34,708 nt of DNA from Ichthyophonus hoferi. Its lineage: Eukaryota; Opisthokonta; Ichthyosporea; Ichthyophonida; Ichthyophonidae. Where the stretch lies: assembly GCA_002751075.1 (NCBI GenBank), contig NAOQ01000255.1, forward strand, positions 61,772 through 96,479. The letters run 5' to 3'. A model generated the notes under the pieces. That model saw only the letters and a program-made list of their open reading frames with translations, was not told where the DNA came from and made no database searches. The position numbers were made by a program, and so were the translations under genes. This document shows positions 34,671-34,708 of this stretch, one piece after another; the first letter of the stretch is position 1, and every line of letters begins with the position of its first letter.

Positions 34671-34708
34671 AATTTAGTAGGGGTGATTCATATTCTATGG
34701 GATTGGCC

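Overview
This is a eukaryotic, strongly AT-rich stretch. It carries spliced genes with mostly small exons (30 to about 300 bp, plus one of nearly 1 kb), long repeat-filled introns and wide intergenic gaps. Two families are typical of animals: Jagunal (two copies) and SPRING1/C12orf49. A third gene, a DUF2415-type WD-repeat protein of the fungal C2A9.03 kind, is not a usual vertebrate gene. Together they suggest a non-bilaterian animal, perhaps a sponge; this placement is inference. There is one assembly gap (N run, 17171-17287).

Layout: (1) 217-7329, plus strand: the last eight exons of the WD-repeat gene, whose 5' part lies left of the window. (2) 10796-11305, plus, and 14743-15240, minus: two single-exon Jagunal-like ER membrane proteins in convergent orientation. 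(3) 17703-22138, plus: an eight-exon SPRING1 homologue. (4) 24154-27900, plus: a five-exon GH27 alpha-galactosidase/N-acetylgalactosaminidase with signal peptide and both catalytic aspartates. (5) 29138-32208, minus: a four-exon gene joining two CCHC zinc knuckles to a C-terminal GIY-YIG nuclease domain. (6) 33082-34281: low-confidence candidate exons.

Exon joins were worked out by hand from splice sites, reading phase and family resemblance. Phases agree at every junction of the five spliced genes, including tiny exons. The least certain points are the first SPRING1 junction and the non-canonical GC donor in the WD-repeat gene.

Between and inside genes there is a dispersed repeat family of at least seven copies and fragments in both orientations, several mini- and microsatellites, and a marked excess of ATTGG/CCAAT pentamers in introns.

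The genes do not form an operon-like unit. Jagunal (ER), SPRING1 (Golgi) and the alpha-galactosidase (lysosomal or secreted) all belong to the secretory pathway, which may be coincidence. The GIY-YIG protein is the most novel-looking product.
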